Of a stretch of DNA of 64,000 bases, positions 63,554 to 64,000 are shown piece by piece (the first letter of the stretch is position 1; the number at the start of each line of letters is the position of its first letter). Source of the DNA: Paenibacillus marchantiophytorum. Its GTDB lineage: Bacteria > Bacillota > Bacilli > Paenibacillales > NBRC-103111. Location: NCBI RefSeq assembly GCF_014640555.1, contig NZ_BMHE01000001.1, positions 296,337 to 360,336 on the forward strand, given 5' to 3'. Both the position numbers and the translations under genes were made by a program. Below the pieces are notes generated by a model. It was given only the letters and a program-made list of their open reading frames with translations. It did no database searches and was not told the origin of the DNA.

Positions 63554-64000
63554 CGCTGCTGTTTGCACTTATGGCCCTGCTGGCTTTGCTTTGCAGGCCT
63601 TTTTCTTTGCTGTAAGACTGTTTTTCAGTCTTACAGTGGTGCATTCAGGCTCAGCGTTGACTTTAACGCTGTTTTTCACTCTTATGGCCCTGCTGGCTTT
63701 GCTTTGCAGGGCTTTTCCTTTGCTGTAAGACTGTTTTTCAGTCTTACAGTAGCGCATTCGGGCTCAGCGTTGACTTTAACGCTGTTTTTCACTCTTATGG
63801 CCCTGCAGGCTTTGCTTTGCAGGGCTTTTTCTTTGCTGTAAGACTGTTTTTCAGTCTTACAGTGGTGCATTCTCGCTCAGCGTTGACTTTAACGCTGTTT
63901 TTCACTCTTTTGGCCCTGCTGACTTTGCTTTGCGGGGCTTTTCCTTTGCTGTAAGACTGTTTTTCAGTCTTACAGTGGTGCATTCTCGCTCAGCGTTGAC
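63554..64000. repeat. 113-bp tandem repeat with three hairpins per unit, running off the right edge
   Basis: Four units, spaced exactly 113 bases (the hairpin TGTAAGACTG-TTTTT-CAGTCTTACA starts at 63611, 63724, 63837 and 63950). Each unit also has CAGCGTT/AACGCTG and CCCTGC/GCAGGG stems. 113 is not a multiple of three, and reading frames through the array change between units, which argues against a protein repeat. The array continues beyond the window. No gene is seen in this 525-base end region. Confidence 0.92.

Noticed and set aside
63542..63983. ORFs on both strands through the 113-bp repeat (for example the repeated KTEKQSYSK pattern)
   Set aside because: The repeat period is not a multiple of three and the ORFs simply restart in each unit; no ribosome-binding sites.
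63554..64000. CRISPR array
   Set aside because: The whole 113-bp unit is repeated; there are no unique spacers between short repeats.

Overview
The window looks like a chromosomal segment of a spore-forming Firmicute of the Paenibacillaceae, probably Paenibacillus or a close relative. It carries spore-specific genes (gpr, a ger receptor operon, a spoVA cluster), the comEA-comEB-comEC / comER block, the yqeG-yqeH-aroE-yhbY-nadD-yqeK-rsfS-yqeM series known from Bacillus, a T-box in front of leuS, and a large plant-polysaccharide locus with YesM/YesN-type two-component systems, which is typical of Paenibacillus. All calls come from reading the sequence and recalling family motifs; no database search was possible.

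Layout. 0.1-1.8 kb (minus strand): a compact operon of a TIR-like nucleotide-binding protein, a second TIR-like protein whose catalytic glutamate position is changed and which carries a long extra C-terminal region, and a possible 51-residue ORF, closed by a terminator. This is the least explained gene cluster here. 1.9-6.8 kb: gpr, rpsT, holA, then an ECF sigma factor with its zinc-binding anti-sigma factor behind an ECF-type promoter. 7-10.5 kb: a YvfRSTU-like ABC exporter with DesK/DesR-type sensor and regulator. 10.6-14.7 kb: a germination receptor operon (A, B, C and a small D-like protein). 14.8-16.8 kb: a chemoreceptor. 17-21.7 kb: DNA-uptake genes. 21.7-30.5 kb: leuS with promoter and T-box, then the yqeM-to-yqeG housekeeping operon with a cvfB-like gene inserted. 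30.6-36 kb: an esterase and a MoxR / DUF58 / transglutaminase operon. 36.1-39.3 kb: spoVAC-spoVAD-spoVAEb with a DUF421-DUF1657 fusion and a divergent stand-alone DUF1657 gene, a gene set resembling the mobile spoVA operon tied to spore heat resistance. 39.3-42.3 kb: a papain-like protease with two tiny genes, a GT4 glycosyltransferase and a UTP-glucose-1-phosphate uridylyltransferase.

42.5-63.5 kb is a pectin (rhamnogalacturonan I) utilisation region: a secreted clan GH-D-like hydrolase with a CBM61-like C-terminus, a CE12 acetylesterase, a GH105 unsaturated rhamnogalacturonyl hydrolase, a GH42 beta-galactosidase, two complete sets of lipoprotein plus two permeases (neither with an ATPase gene, so a shared MsmX-type ATPase is probably used), and two AraC-type response regulator / sensor kinase pairs.

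The non-coding DNA is unusually structured. A two-hairpin element of about 115 bp occurs as tandem pairs at 3.46 kb and 44.8 kb. A cluster of hairpins, including an interleaved (pseudoknot-like) pair, lies at 45.05-45.22 kb. A 23-bp tandem repeat overlaps the stop of the last kinase and is followed by a 113-bp, three-hairpin tandem repeat that runs off the right edge. Start codons were moved from the longest ORF to the best ribosome-binding site where the sequence favoured it, and each such choice is stated.
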